32,043 bases of DNA, from contig JAQWSQ010000213.1 of assembly GCA_029243145.1 (NCBI GenBank), positions 1-32,043 on the forward strand, written 5' to 3'. The stretch is from Planctomycetaceae bacterium. GTDB taxonomy: Bacteria; Planctomycetota; Planctomycetia; Planctomycetales; Planctomycetaceae. Below are positions 16,812 through 25,071 of the stretch, one piece after another (position 1 is the first letter of the stretch; each line of letters begins with the position of its first letter). The notes under the pieces are model-generated. The model was not told where the DNA came from. It did not search any database and saw only the letters and a program-made list of their open reading frames with translations. Position numbers and translations under genes: made by a program.

Positions 16812-18200
16812 TTACACTTCGCGGTATTTGTACTCTCGGTCGGTGACGATACCTGGCTCGGGAACCGGGTATGTTCCATCCGCGTAGGCAGGGACGGGAG
16901 ACTCTGACTCGAGAGTCAATTCTGTGAGTCCTTCGGCAAGAGGGAACTGATGATTCAGGGCTTGGTCGTAGGTGACTACCTTTCCTGTGTGGCATGCCAT
17001 TCGCCCCATCGCAGTGACCAGTGATGACTTGACTCCTCGTTCTACTTCATTGTGAGGAGTGTCGTTCATGATCGCGGCAATCAATCGGTCCCACTCGACT
17101 TGATAAGGGTTGGGTTCAGCATCTGGGTATTTCCAGACAATCGAATCGCGGTCACCAATCTTTTGCCCTTTGTAAATGGCCGTTTTGGGATTCAAGTGAC
17201 CCGAAGCTGAACAGATCGCAGAATTCTTGCTTCCGTGCACATAAGTGGAGAACTCATTGTGACAACCGCTCATCGTGCGGCCTTCCATGATCATCTTCGA
17301 ACCATCAGCAAAGGTATATTCGGTGGAGTAGGAATCGAAGTTTTGATCGATGAAATCCCCGCGGTAATGTCGTCCACCAAACCCTTTGGCCTCGACCGGG
17401 AAATCGTTCTTCATCCAACAACATTCATCGATGTTGTGGATCAGGAAATCGCTGAAACCACCGCCACTGAGCCATAGGAATGAATGGAAACGACTGATTT
17501 GATACATCAGATCGCTCATATCTCCAGGATTCTTGTTGGAGAAGGCAGAAGCGGTTGGCCCAGCACAACGATAAGCACGCAACAGGTTGATGTCGCCTAA
17601 TTCCCCATTTTGGATACGGTCGAATAATTCACCACGTGCCAAGGAGTGACGACACATAAGGCCGACGCCCACTTTAAGGTTTTTCGCTTTGGCTTTCTCG
17701 TTCAGTTCCAGCATGCGTCGAGCGGCAGGGCCATCCGTGCAGACTGGTTTCTCCATAAAGACATTGAGGCCCTTTTCGATGGCATAAGTGAACTGAACCC
17801 AACGAAATGCGGGTGGAGTTGTGAGGATCACCACATCGCCAGGATTCAACGCGTCCATCGCATGCTTATAAGCATCGAATCCGATGAATTTTCGATCTTC
17901 GGGAACGTCTACAATTTCTTCGTTTCGACTTTTTAGTGTTTTGTAGCTGATGTCCATCTTACCTTCAAAGACATCGGCCATTGCCACCAATCGAGTTGGT
18001 CCACTCGCATTCTGAAGGGCTTGCTCGGCAGCACCCGTGCCTCGTCCGCCACAGCCCACGAGAGCAACTTGGACGGCCGATTTTTGAGCGGCGTAGGCAC
18101 CAGGGACAATTAAACTACTCAGCGTTGCAGCGGCAGCGACCTGGCCGGTTGTTTTCATGAGGTCACGGCGGGAAATTTGAGAATCATTCGGCTGAATCAC
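16812..18200 (-). CDS. Twin-arginine Gfo/Idh/MocA family oxidoreductase
   Basis: A 462-residue NAD(P)-dependent sugar- or polyol-oxidising enzyme family member, exported by the twin-arginine route. The signal has SRRDLMK (from Ser10) and an Ala-rich hydrophobic segment. The Rossmann dinucleotide motif is VALVGCGGRGTG (Gly49 to Gly54), and the family catalytic region has FMEKPVC (Glu149-Lys-Pro region). The substrate is not clear. Such exported family members are numerous in planctomycetes. The start is GTG at 18200, supported by GAGGAG at 18209-18214, 8 bases away. A 20-bp palindrome lies just upstream. It converges with the TAXI-type gene, 13 bases apart. Confidence 0.9.
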   Translation of the reverse strand: MIQPNDSQISRRDLMKTTGQVAAAATLSSLIVPGAYAAQKSAVQVALVGCGGRGTGAAEQALQNASGPTRLVAMADVFEGKMDISYKTLKSRNEEIVDVPEDRKFIGFDAYKHAMDALNPGDVVILTTPPAFRWVQFTYAIEKGLNVFMEKPVCTDGPAARRMLELNEKAKAKNLKVGVGLMCRHSLARGELFDRIQNGELGDINLLRAYRCAGPTASAFSNKNPGDMSDLMYQISRFHSFLWLSGGGFSDFLIHNIDECCWMKNDFPVEAKGFGGRHYRGDFIDQNFDSYSTEYTFADGSKMIMEGRTMSGCHNEFSTYVHGSKNSAICSASGHLNPKTAIYKGQKIGDRDSIVWKYPDAEPNPYQVEWDRLIAAIMNDTPHNEVERGVKSSLVTAMGRMACHTGKVVTYDQALNHQFPLAEGLTELTLESESPVPAYADGTYPVPEPGIVTDREYKYREV

Positions 18201-18208
18201 GGAAGTGG

Positions 18209-18214
18209 CTCCTC
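18209..18214 (-). promoter_or_regulatory. Shine-Dalgarno that fixes the GTG start at 18200
   Basis: The minus strand reads GAGGAG here, 8 bases before the GTG. No ATG lies close by upstream, so this site supports GTG initiation and the complete twin-arginine signal. Confidence 0.65.
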
Positions 18215-18224
18215 GTTGGTTGTT

Positions 18225-18244
18225 ATTGAATCGGTCGATTCAAT
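18225..18244. promoter_or_regulatory. 20-bp palindrome upstream of the oxidoreductase gene
   Basis: ATTGAATCG and CGATTCAAT flank a 2-base centre, a perfect 9-bp inverted repeat 24 bases before the GTG at 18200. Its length, symmetry and position are typical of a dimeric repressor or activator site. A short RNA hairpin in the leader is the alternative. The cognate regulator is not identifiable in the window. Confidence 0.5.
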
Positions 18245-18636
18245 TCGGGAAGGATTGTGTGTGGCTTGTTCTCATTTCGTAAGATTAGTTTTGGCATCGA
18301 CCGTCTTCCTAGTCGATGTGAGAAATCGCTGTTTACCAGAATAACGGCAGAAAGACATCTCTGCAAAAGTATTCAACACTGACAGAATCAGATTATTGTA
18401 TTTGATAATCAGGAGAATTCGCGGCTTCGTCGTAATTCATACGATCGATGCGGATGGTTTTCTGGAAACAATTCACCCATGAGGATAGTTTTGGCCAGTT
18501 TTTTGGTGTACTCAGGTTCTTGATGATGAGAATTTCATTAGGGTTTGTCCGAGTCGTGAATTGAAATCGATCGAACCCTGTGCGGTTGTGTCTTCACGGC
18601 TCCTCGATGAATCTTGAACTATTTGGTCAGCGCAGG
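18245..18636. other. Noncoding stretch with two short inverted repeats
   Basis: About 390 bases with no credible open frame, between the 3' end of the CBS gene and the oxidoreductase leader. It holds CATCGAC (18295-18301) with GTCGATG (18312-18318), a 7-bp stem with a 10-base loop, and GATTAT (18391-18396) with ATAATC (18405-18410), a 6-bp stem with an 8-base loop. Either could be a weak terminator or regulatory structure for minus-strand transcripts; neither has a strong T run. The rest shows nothing recognisable. Confidence 0.35.
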
Positions 18637-19107
18637 TCAGTTTAGCGAGAGTTGATTGGTCAGAAATTCAGTGACTCTTTGTGGGCTGACAATTCCCTGA
18701 ATTCTCGCGTCGAGGTCAACGATGGGGACGTGACGACAACCACTGACGGCCATCACACACAATGCTGACGCCGACGCGGACGAATCGTGAACATAAATGG
18801 GATTGGCAGTCATGAATTCGGAGACGGGACTGTCGCCCAGAGTGTCGATGTTTGTTCCGATTTTTAATAGAGCTTCTCTTTCTGAAAAGACTCCCACCAG
18901 GGAGCCTCCCGCTTCGATCATCAAATACGAAATATCGAGGGCAGAGAGTGTTTTGATGGCATCTCGGACGGGAGTCTCAGGAGAAATGGTTGTGTAGGGA
19001 CGGTGTTGTATTGTCAGTACCAATTCTTCCGCGAGTGATCTTTCGACCGGGTCACAATATCCTTTCGGATCATAATTGGCGAGCGGATCCTGGAATTCTT
19101 CGATCAT
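18637..19107 (-). CDS. Paired-CBS-domain protein
   Basis: A 156-residue cytoplasmic protein built mostly of two CBS domains. The first begins near TIQHRPYTTISPETPVRDAI with ISYLMIEAGGSLVGVFSERE. The second begins near VSEFMTANPIYVHDSSASAS with GCRHVPIVDLDARIQGIVSPQRV. CBS pairs (Bateman modules) bind adenine nucleotides and act as energy or ionic sensors. The ATG at 19107 is chosen over one at 19149 because AAGGAG (19114-19119) lies 6 bases upstream and the upstream CBS gene stops just one base before it, suggesting coupled translation. The two adjacent proteins probably form a complex. No enzyme or transporter domain is attached, so the partner is unknown. Confidence 0.88.
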   Translation of the reverse strand: MIEEFQDPLANYDPKGYCDPVERSLAEELVLTIQHRPYTTISPETPVRDAIKTLSALDISYLMIEAGGSLVGVFSEREALLKIGTNIDTLGDSPVSEFMTANPIYVHDSSASASALCVMAVSGCRHVPIVDLDARIQGIVSPQRVTEFLTNQLSLN

Positions 19108-19108
19108 C

Positions 19109-19579
19109 TCAGGCTCCTTCTTGATTGTGTAGATGGGGGGGTCCGCCAATGCGTTGAACCATCACTTGTCCCGGGAAATGGTCGGCAATATATTCCAGCA
19201 TGCTTCGCTGGCCAGTTAGCCCTGCAAGACCGCCTTCTTCATCGACCACAATGATAAATCGTACGTTGTGTTTTCGCATTGATTTGAGAACATCAACGAT
19301 GGGAGCATTTTGTTTTAGGCTTGGCCAGTCTTGAGACATGATCTGTGAAACAGGGACATCATAGTTCGATTGTTCTTCCGCCTGCATGCGAACCAGTTGG
19401 CTTTCTGTAAACATGCCAATCGGTCTGCGGTCGGCATCCACCACAATCGCACACCCCAATCTTTGAGTTTTCATCGCTTCGACAACTTCGGCGATAGAAG
19501 TGTTTGGAGAGACGGTGACTGGATCTCTGAGTGGAAGAGAGCAGACTTGTTCTGCTTGCAGATTTTCTTGCAGGCCCAT
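19109..19579 (-). CDS. Paired-CBS-domain protein
   Basis: A 156-residue protein with two CBS domains. The first runs through LPLRDPVTVSPNTSIAEVVE and CAIVVDADRRPIGMFTESQL; the second through VSQIMSQDWPSLKQNAPIVD and RFIIVVDEEGGLAGLTGQRS. The length matches the next gene exactly, and the pair probably arose by an old duplication, although they differ greatly in sequence. GAGAGG lies about 9 bases before the ATG at 19579. It is followed after one base by the second CBS gene and is preceded by the SGNH hydrolase gene 81 bases upstream. A nucleotide-sensing role is expected for the family; the controlled target is unknown. Confidence 0.88.
   Translation of the reverse strand: MGLQENLQAEQVCSLPLRDPVTVSPNTSIAEVVEAMKTQRLGCAIVVDADRRPIGMFTESQLVRMQAEEQSNYDVPVSQIMSQDWPSLKQNAPIVDVLKSMRKHNVRFIIVVDEEGGLAGLTGQRSMLEYIADHFPGQVMVQRIGGPPHLHNQEGA
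19114..19119 (-). promoter_or_regulatory. Shine-Dalgarno inside the upstream CBS gene
   Basis: The minus strand reads AAGGAG, 6 bases before the ATG at 19107 and inside the last codons of the preceding CBS gene. It decides the start of the second CBS gene and supports coupled translation. Confidence 0.7.
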
Positions 19580-19660
19580 GAGAATTTACCTCTCAATTCA
19601 AGAGATTGAAACACGAATAGAGGATGTACCCAGAATACCGAGATTTGTGAACGATCAACA

Positions 19661-21229
19661 TCATTTTCTTGACGAGTCCAATGGATTCATTGCTTCTGGT
19701 GAGTCGAATTCCTTTGCTGTGGGTGATTTGGGAGTTACGACACGTTTGGGAAATCGTTCTGCTGCGGGAGGCCCATCGGCCCGTCCGGCTGCCCATCCTC
19801 GGAGTGAATTCAATGTTTCCTGCCCTTTGAGGAAATAGTAGTCGTCCAGAGAATCGAGATGATGCCTCCAAGCTAGTTGACGTCTTTCCGATTCTAAATT
19901 GAATTTACAAAGACTCATGTGACTCATCTGGATTTGGATTTCATTGGCGATGAATTGATGGCCTGGTACAGTCGGGTGGACGTGATCTGCCAACCACTGA
20001 CTATCCAGAATTCCGCTACGTGACTTCTGTTCCAATTGATGAAAGGCATCAATCAGATAGATGTTTTTCTTTTTTGTGATGTCGATCATTGCCTGTTCTA
20101 ATTCAGAGACCATACGTAAAGAGCAGATGTCTTCATCGCGGGCTTTGAGAAATGCGTGTTTTGCATCCTTGACTCTTTTTCGTGTGAGGTAGCATTGTCC
20201 GAGTTCATACCACGCGAGAGCGAATCGGGGATCCAATTGGACTGCTGCTTCGAGAGAGGAAATCGATTTTGATAAATTGTCTCGATAATTCTCGCGAGCT
20301 ATATCGAGCAACCGGTGGATTTTCTGTGATTCCTCTTCAGATAGAAAATTCGAGAGTTCCGATTTGAAAGGGGGGGAGTCGGCGAGATTTGCGGGCGGGC
20401 GAATCATAATGATGGGGACTTCTGCCTGTCGACACAGATCGATCATTCGCTCGAGGTTAAATTTAAAGTGGTCGACGATCTTCGCTCGCCATTCATCGTC
20501 TCGGTGATACGCTTTGAGGCTGTCGTTGTAATCGAGAATGGCATCCACTTCGCCATTCAATTGGGGCTTGTTTAATGCTTTGTCTTTTGTCTCGACGGAC
20601 GAAGCCAGAACACGAAATAAGTGGAATAGATGAGACTTGGCTGACAGATTCATTGTCAGTCGGTCGAATTGTGAGTCAGGTTTGATGTGATCATAGCTGC
20701 GGTCTTCGAGAAACTCATTGTGTCCCGTACACAAAACAATCAAATCCGGCTGACACGTGAGGCATTCTTCGAGGATGGGGACCAAACGATAGCTGGCATA
20801 AGAAAGCCCGCCACAATTGATGACATCCCAACTTCGGTCTGGGTTGTCGGCCTGAAGTCCTAGCTGTAACCATGTGCCGAAAGTTGTCTCCAGAGAATAG
20901 GGTCTCCCCTGGACGGTCGATCCACCGAGAACAAAGATTCGGAACTGGTCGTCCGGCTTTTGAATGGGAAAAGATTCTGCTGCAAAAAATTTCAATCGAG
21001 CGGGTGCAATTTCGTAAAAGTCACCACTTTTAGTGAACAACGGGGTGGCTTCTGAGAAACCGACAAAAGGGTCGTCTTCCTGAGTCGGAATACCCCACTC
21101 AAGAGCCCGGCAGCTCAGTTCGAGCCCGAACACAATCAGCAGACCGAAGGTAATAGCACCAAGTCTTAGTCCCCAGCGTTTACGTCGAGACACTGATTTT
21201 GATTTGCCTAGTGTGGTCGATACATTCAT
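19661..21229 (-). CDS. Membrane-anchored SGNH/GDSL-type hydrolase with TPR-like insert
   Basis: A 522-residue protein with an N-terminal basic stretch and one membrane segment (LRLGAITFGLLIVFGLELSC), the rest outside. The SGNH blocks are visible: the nucleophile in LGGSTVQGRPYS (Ser104), the oxyanion Gly in NCGGLSYASY (Gly140/141), Asn171 in CTGHNEF, and the Asp/His pair in LADHVHPT (Asp415, His418). Between Asn and the Asp/His pair lies a helical insert, about residues 320-365, with one TPR-like unit (LDPRFALAWYELGQCYLTRK). Family members hydrolyse esters, often acetyl groups on polysaccharides. It starts 33 bases after the ceramidase-like stop, suggesting co-transcription. The ATG at 21229 has no clear ribosome site. 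Confidence 0.88.
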   Translation of the reverse strand: MNVSTTLGKSKSVSRRKRWGLRLGAITFGLLIVFGLELSCRALEWGIPTQEDDPFVGFSEATPLFTKSGDFYEIAPARLKFFAAESFPIQKPDDQFRIFVLGGSTVQGRPYSLETTFGTWLQLGLQADNPDRSWDVINCGGLSYASYRLVPILEECLTCQPDLIVLCTGHNEFLEDRSYDHIKPDSQFDRLTMNLSAKSHLFHLFRVLASSVETKDKALNKPQLNGEVDAILDYNDSLKAYHRDDEWRAKIVDHFKFNLERMIDLCRQAEVPIIMIRPPANLADSPPFKSELSNFLSEEESQKIHRLLDIARENYRDNLSKSISSLEAAVQLDPRFALAWYELGQCYLTRKRVKDAKHAFLKARDEDICSLRMVSELEQAMIDITKKKNIYLIDAFHQLEQKSRSGILDSQWLADHVHPTVPGHQFIANEIQIQMSHMSLCKFNLESERRQLAWRHHLDSLDDYYFLKGQETLNSLRGWAAGRADGPPAAERFPKRVVTPKSPTAKEFDSPEAMNPLDSSRK

Positions 21230-21262
21230 CAGATCGGATATGTCAAAGTGAGAAGGTCGGCT

Positions 21263-23404
21263 TTAGGGATTCATCAATGGTTTTAATTCTTCGAGAGAGA
21301 GTGCTCGAGAGAATACGGCGATTTCATCTAAGCGACCTTCCCAGTTGTCTTTCTGGTCACTTCGGCCTGCGAAAAACAGATTGGAGTAGCGGGCTGGGAA
21401 GTTGCCATTTTCTTTGATCGCGATTTCTGGTTCGCTGTTTCCGTTCAAGAAAATTTGGATGGTGTCTCCTTTGCGGACGAATGCGATTTGATGCCAAGTC
21501 CAGCGATCAAGAACGGACTTGCCGACCGCTTTGACGCCTTCCCCAGACTCGAATATTAATTTGCCGGGATGATTTTCGGCCCCGCCAAGTCCCAGGAATT
21601 CACTCTGTTGATCGATGCCCCAGTTCTGGCCTCGCCCGAACATCCAGCCTGTAACCTGTCGGGCATCGGTCGGCATACCGTTCCAACACCAGAAGACGAC
21701 TGTGTAATCGTTTTTCAACGCCGGCAATCGTGCCGATAGTCGACCTCCTGCAAAGTGGGCCGAACGATTGAATTCATCATTTTGGCAGAACTTGTCTGAG
21801 GCGGGGCCAGAGAGGAAGAATGCGACCGGTGGTTCGAGAATCGCATCAGAATGATTAGGGGAACTGTCTTTCGCACGCAGTCCCTGCATTTCATCGAGAC
21901 GCCAAAAGGCTTGTGGTTTTCCAGCCAGGATGTTCTCGACTGCACTGCCGCGAGATTGGATAAAAGGCTGACGGCTTTCTCCCGTGACCTTTTCGAGTAA
22001 CTCCAGGGCTGTTTCGACAATCTTTGGTTCGGCGGTTTCTTCGAGACCGGCAGAACGTGCGGCCCAGGTGTTATAGCCACCCAGCATGTGCTGTTCGGGA
22101 GGCGGGATGTAACCATCTCCTCCATTGGCGAGTTCAATCACCATTGTCTGCTGGAGGGGAGATTGCAGTTTGATCTTGAGACCTGTCAGTGCGTAAGTCT
22201 CGTTAGGAGTGGTGGCGATGCCGATGTCTCCCAATCGTAGTCCTTGAACAACAATCTCGGTTGATTGCCGTTCGTGAAGCATGACTTGCTCGCGAGCGTA
22301 AATTTCTTGCTGTGTTTTGGGGAGGCGGTCTCCTGTCTCGGCGACGATTTTCTGTGACCATTCCAAGAGTTGTTGGTTGGGGACGCGATATTTTAACTCC
22401 ATTCGTGATTCGGCCATGTTGACCGGCACATCGGATTGATATTCGATTTCGTCGTAGGCCTTCATGGCAAAATTGGCGAGTCCAGTAGCGTATTGTTCCA
22501 TCTTCATTTCTTCGACTTCGATGGGGTCAGGGTTCTTGTAATCCTTTCGCCAGATGTCACCGCTGCAGCCGTGAGACATGATGGCGACAAACGGTGCTTG
22601 CCCGTCTCCCGGTTTGCCGGCAATGCGAGTCTGTATTTCATTGCAGAATTCGCCGAAGTAGTCGGCACTGAGTGGTTTTGGGCCACTAAAATAATGCATC
22701 GAGAAGTTGGAGAGTAATGCCAGGGGTCTCCCGCCTCCTTTGGCACGGATAGAGATCATCGCAAGTTGAGGGTCTTCCGGTCCCGATTCACCCACTACGT
22801 CATCCCAATTGCGACCGGCGTGCATGTTAGCGCGAACCGTCGGATTGCCGAAGGGGTCATCACGAAGTTTATCGGGGCGTAAGATCCAGCGTCGCAGAGC
22901 GGTGTAATCAGGAGCATCAATGCTGGCCCAACCAATTTCTGCCGGTTCGAGATTCGCTTCTGCAGTGGCGATGGCTTCCGCGAGTTTCTCACGTAAGTAG
23001 GGGACGTAATTCGGATCGGCGTCGGTTCCCAGGCACCCCATGCTTGCTGGTGCAGAGTGGGTATGTGTGGCCGAGATCAACATATGGTCGGCTGAGATGC
23101 TGGTGCGTGTGGCAGCAAGGGCTTTGGCATCATCAAGAAGTGGACGCGGCATCATGCAGCTATCTACGACGACTATGGCTACACGTTCATTCCCATCATC
23201 GACGACAATGGCTCTTGCATTCACGGGAGTTGTTACTTGATCGGCGTTTCGGCTTGTCATGCCCCCATTCACGAACACCGGAAACTTTGCAGGAGTGACA
23301 TCAACAATCGCGGCACCGGCTCGGAATTCGGCATGTGTTTGTGTCGTGTGAAGCAGCAAAAGGGGTGTTGCGAGAGTTATCAGAGAGCAGATCGTATGTT
23401 TCAT
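21263..23404 (-). CDS. Secreted ceramidase-like protein with C-terminal LamG domain
   Basis: A 713-residue exported protein. The signal peptide covers residues 1 to about 25. Residues 26 to about 490 match the neutral/alkaline ceramidase fold: FRAGAAIVDVTP, then the zinc-site motif SATHTHSAP (His114, His116) and FSMHYFSG (His237). The region that in true ceramidases reads GDVSPN, with the catalytic Ser, here reads GCSGDIWRKD (residues 279-288), so the usual nucleophile seems to be replaced and ceramide hydrolysis is doubtful. Residues from about 500 form a LamG/concanavalin-like domain that may bind sugars. The ATG at 23404 is preferred over a GTG at 23425, since it directly opens the signal peptide and AAAGGA lies 11 bases upstream. 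It is followed by the SGNH hydrolase gene and diverges from the DUF1501 gene. Confidence 0.85.
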   Translation of the reverse strand: MKHTICSLITLATPLLLLHTTQTHAEFRAGAAIVDVTPAKFPVFVNGGMTSRNADQVTTPVNARAIVVDDGNERVAIVVVDSCMMPRPLLDDAKALAATRTSISADHMLISATHTHSAPASMGCLGTDADPNYVPYLREKLAEAIATAEANLEPAEIGWASIDAPDYTALRRWILRPDKLRDDPFGNPTVRANMHAGRNWDDVVGESGPEDPQLAMISIRAKGGGRPLALLSNFSMHYFSGPKPLSADYFGEFCNEIQTRIAGKPGDGQAPFVAIMSHGCSGDIWRKDYKNPDPIEVEEMKMEQYATGLANFAMKAYDEIEYQSDVPVNMAESRMELKYRVPNQQLLEWSQKIVAETGDRLPKTQQEIYAREQVMLHERQSTEIVVQGLRLGDIGIATTPNETYALTGLKIKLQSPLQQTMVIELANGGDGYIPPPEQHMLGGYNTWAARSAGLEETAEPKIVETALELLEKVTGESRQPFIQSRGSAVENILAGKPQAFWRLDEMQGLRAKDSSPNHSDAILEPPVAFFLSGPASDKFCQNDEFNRSAHFAGGRLSARLPALKNDYTVVFWCWNGMPTDARQVTGWMFGRGQNWGIDQQSEFLGLGGAENHPGKLIFESGEGVKAVGKSVLDRWTWHQIAFVRKGDTIQIFLNGNSEPEIAIKENGNFPARYSNLFFAGRSDQKDNWEGRLDEIAVFSRALSLEELKPLMNP

Positions 23405-23624
23405 CACTATAAAATCCTTTGTCACTCATGTGTTTTACGGCGCTGGCAGTTACATACACTATAAATAGAGAGTTTCTCTCGAACATCCTTTTCCTCGCAA
23501 AGAAATGCAGAAATTTCAGATCGCATTCCGGTGTTTTCGCGCAAGATGAATCTGTTCTCAGTGGCCCTGATTCGATAAGATATTTAGTCCCACCACATTT
23601 GCCCAACTTTTTTAAGCCTACCCG
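23405..23624. promoter_or_regulatory. Divergent promoter region between ceramidase-like and DUF1501 genes
   Basis: About 220 noncoding bases between starts at 23404 (minus) and 23625 (plus). It should hold both promoters, and a shared regulator is possible. A minor hairpin GAGAG-TTT-CTCTC is present near 23468-23480. AAAGGA serves the minus-strand gene; no ribosome site is visible for the plus-strand one. Confidence 0.4.
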
Positions 23625-25040
23625 ATGACGAACCAATCCCCCTTTGAAATCAATCGTCGCAAGCTATTGCAACTTGGTTCTGCCGGTGTTCTTGGTCTCT
23701 CCTTGCCTGAGTTACTGGCGTTAAAAACTCACGCCTCTGGTGGCTCAAAACCGGCTGTGGCCAAAAATGTATTAGTGGTTCTCGAGCAAGGGGGCATGTC
23801 TCATATTGATACTTGGGATCCCAAACCAGAAATGCCCGTGGATCATCGCAGTTCGCACAAGCCGATTTCGACGGTCGTGCCGGGAATGCAGTTTACTGAG
23901 TTGCTTTCAAAAACAGCCCAAATTGCGGACAAACTTTCGGTGATTCGGTCGATGTATCATCCAAAGGCTGGAGCCAATGGTCATCCGCAAGGAACGCAAT
24001 ACACATTATCGGGCGCCCATCCCGCCAGTGTACCGGAGCGTCCCGATATTAGTTCGGTGGTCACGCATCTGATGGGGAGCGAATGTGGATATCTTCCACC
24101 AGCGATCATGGTTCCCGGAAATCACGAGCAGGCCAAAGAGTCGCGAACTGGATTTCTTCCCGGTTCAACGCGGGTTTTTAAAACGGGCGGTCGAGATGTC
24201 TCGGACGAAAATTGGACGGTGGACGGTTTGTTGGCGCGGCAAGAAAATAGCGATGGCCGATTTGCAGCTCGACAGAAGTTGCTCGGTCAACTGGAACATA
24301 AATTCACGGCGAGTGATGATCAGTCTTCACCGTTTGGCGGAATGGATTCGTTTTACGAACAGGCGTTTGAAACACTCGGAAATCCAAGAGTGTCGGCTGC
24401 GTTCGAATGGAGGTCTGAACCTGAATCGATAAAGGCTCAATATGGTTCCGGGCATCGTGGTGCTTGTTACCTTGTTGGCCGGAAATTGATTGAGGCCGGA
24501 GTGCGATTTGTGACGGTCGATGTGCGCTGGCCACGGAATGATGAATACCCGATGGGAACAAATTTGAATTGGGATCATCACGATTTTATCTATGCTTCGG
24601 GGACGTGTAATCTACCCGGTGCAGGTGGCGGTGGTCGTGGTCGGTATGGAATCGGCACCTGGCCAATGATGGGGAGTGTCGATCATGCGTTTTCAGCTTT
24701 AATTACCGACATGGAGCAACGCGGCTTGTTGGAAGAAACTCTCGTTTGTTTTGTCACAGAATTCGGACGCACGCCCAAACTGAACAAAGCCCAAGGACGC
24801 GATCACTGGACTCATGCTTATTCCATTGCCATGGCAGGAGCGGGCGTCCCCGGTGGGCAGGTCATCGGTAAAAGTGATCATGAAGGAGGATACGTCGAAG
24901 CAAATCCACACACGCCGGAGGAGTATGCTTCAACGATCTACGAAAAACTGGGAATCGATCGGGATCGTCCCATCTACACCCCCGCTAACAGGCCTGTCTT
25001 TTTCGGCCATGCGGGCGAACCCATTGCCGAAGTTTTGTAA
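23625..25040 (+). CDS. DUF1501 (sulfatase-like) twin-arginine protein
   Basis: A 471-residue exported protein of the DUF1501 family, abundant in planctomycetes and related to the alkaline phosphatase/sulfatase superfamily. The twin-arginine signal is NRRKLLQLGSAGVLGLSLPE (Arg11, Arg12). Family blocks are visible: NVLVVLEQGGMSHIDTWDPK, then GANGHPQGTQYTLSG, VTEFGRTPKLN and GRDHWTHAYSIAMAGAGVPG near the C-terminus. Its biochemical role is not established; in planctomycetes it is often next to cytochrome-like PSD1/DUF1553 genes, but none is seen here. Instead a PhoD-like gene follows 31 bases later, suggesting a shared transcript. The ATG at 23625 has no ribosome site but begins a complete signal. 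Confidence 0.9.
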   Translation: MTNQSPFEINRRKLLQLGSAGVLGLSLPELLALKTHASGGSKPAVAKNVLVVLEQGGMSHIDTWDPKPEMPVDHRSSHKPISTVVPGMQFTELLSKTAQIADKLSVIRSMYHPKAGANGHPQGTQYTLSGAHPASVPERPDISSVVTHLMGSECGYLPPAIMVPGNHEQAKESRTGFLPGSTRVFKTGGRDVSDENWTVDGLLARQENSDGRFAARQKLLGQLEHKFTASDDQSSPFGGMDSFYEQAFETLGNPRVSAAFEWRSEPESIKAQYGSGHRGACYLVGRKLIEAGVRFVTVDVRWPRNDEYPMGTNLNWDHHDFIYASGTCNLPGAGGGGRGRYGIGTWPMMGSVDHAFSALITDMEQRGLLEETLVCFVTEFGRTPKLNKAQGRDHWTHAYSIAMAGAGVPGGQVIGKSDHEGGYVEANPHTPEEYASTIYEKLGIDRDRPIYTPANRPVFFGHAGEPIAEVL

Positions 25041-25071
25041 TCACGAAATTGTTTCAGCAAAAGATGCTCTC

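Noticed and set aside
24814..25071. Extension of the PhoD-like frame into the DUF1501 gene
   Set aside because: It would bury the signal peptide 86 residues inside the protein; the ATG at 25072 gives a normal export signal.
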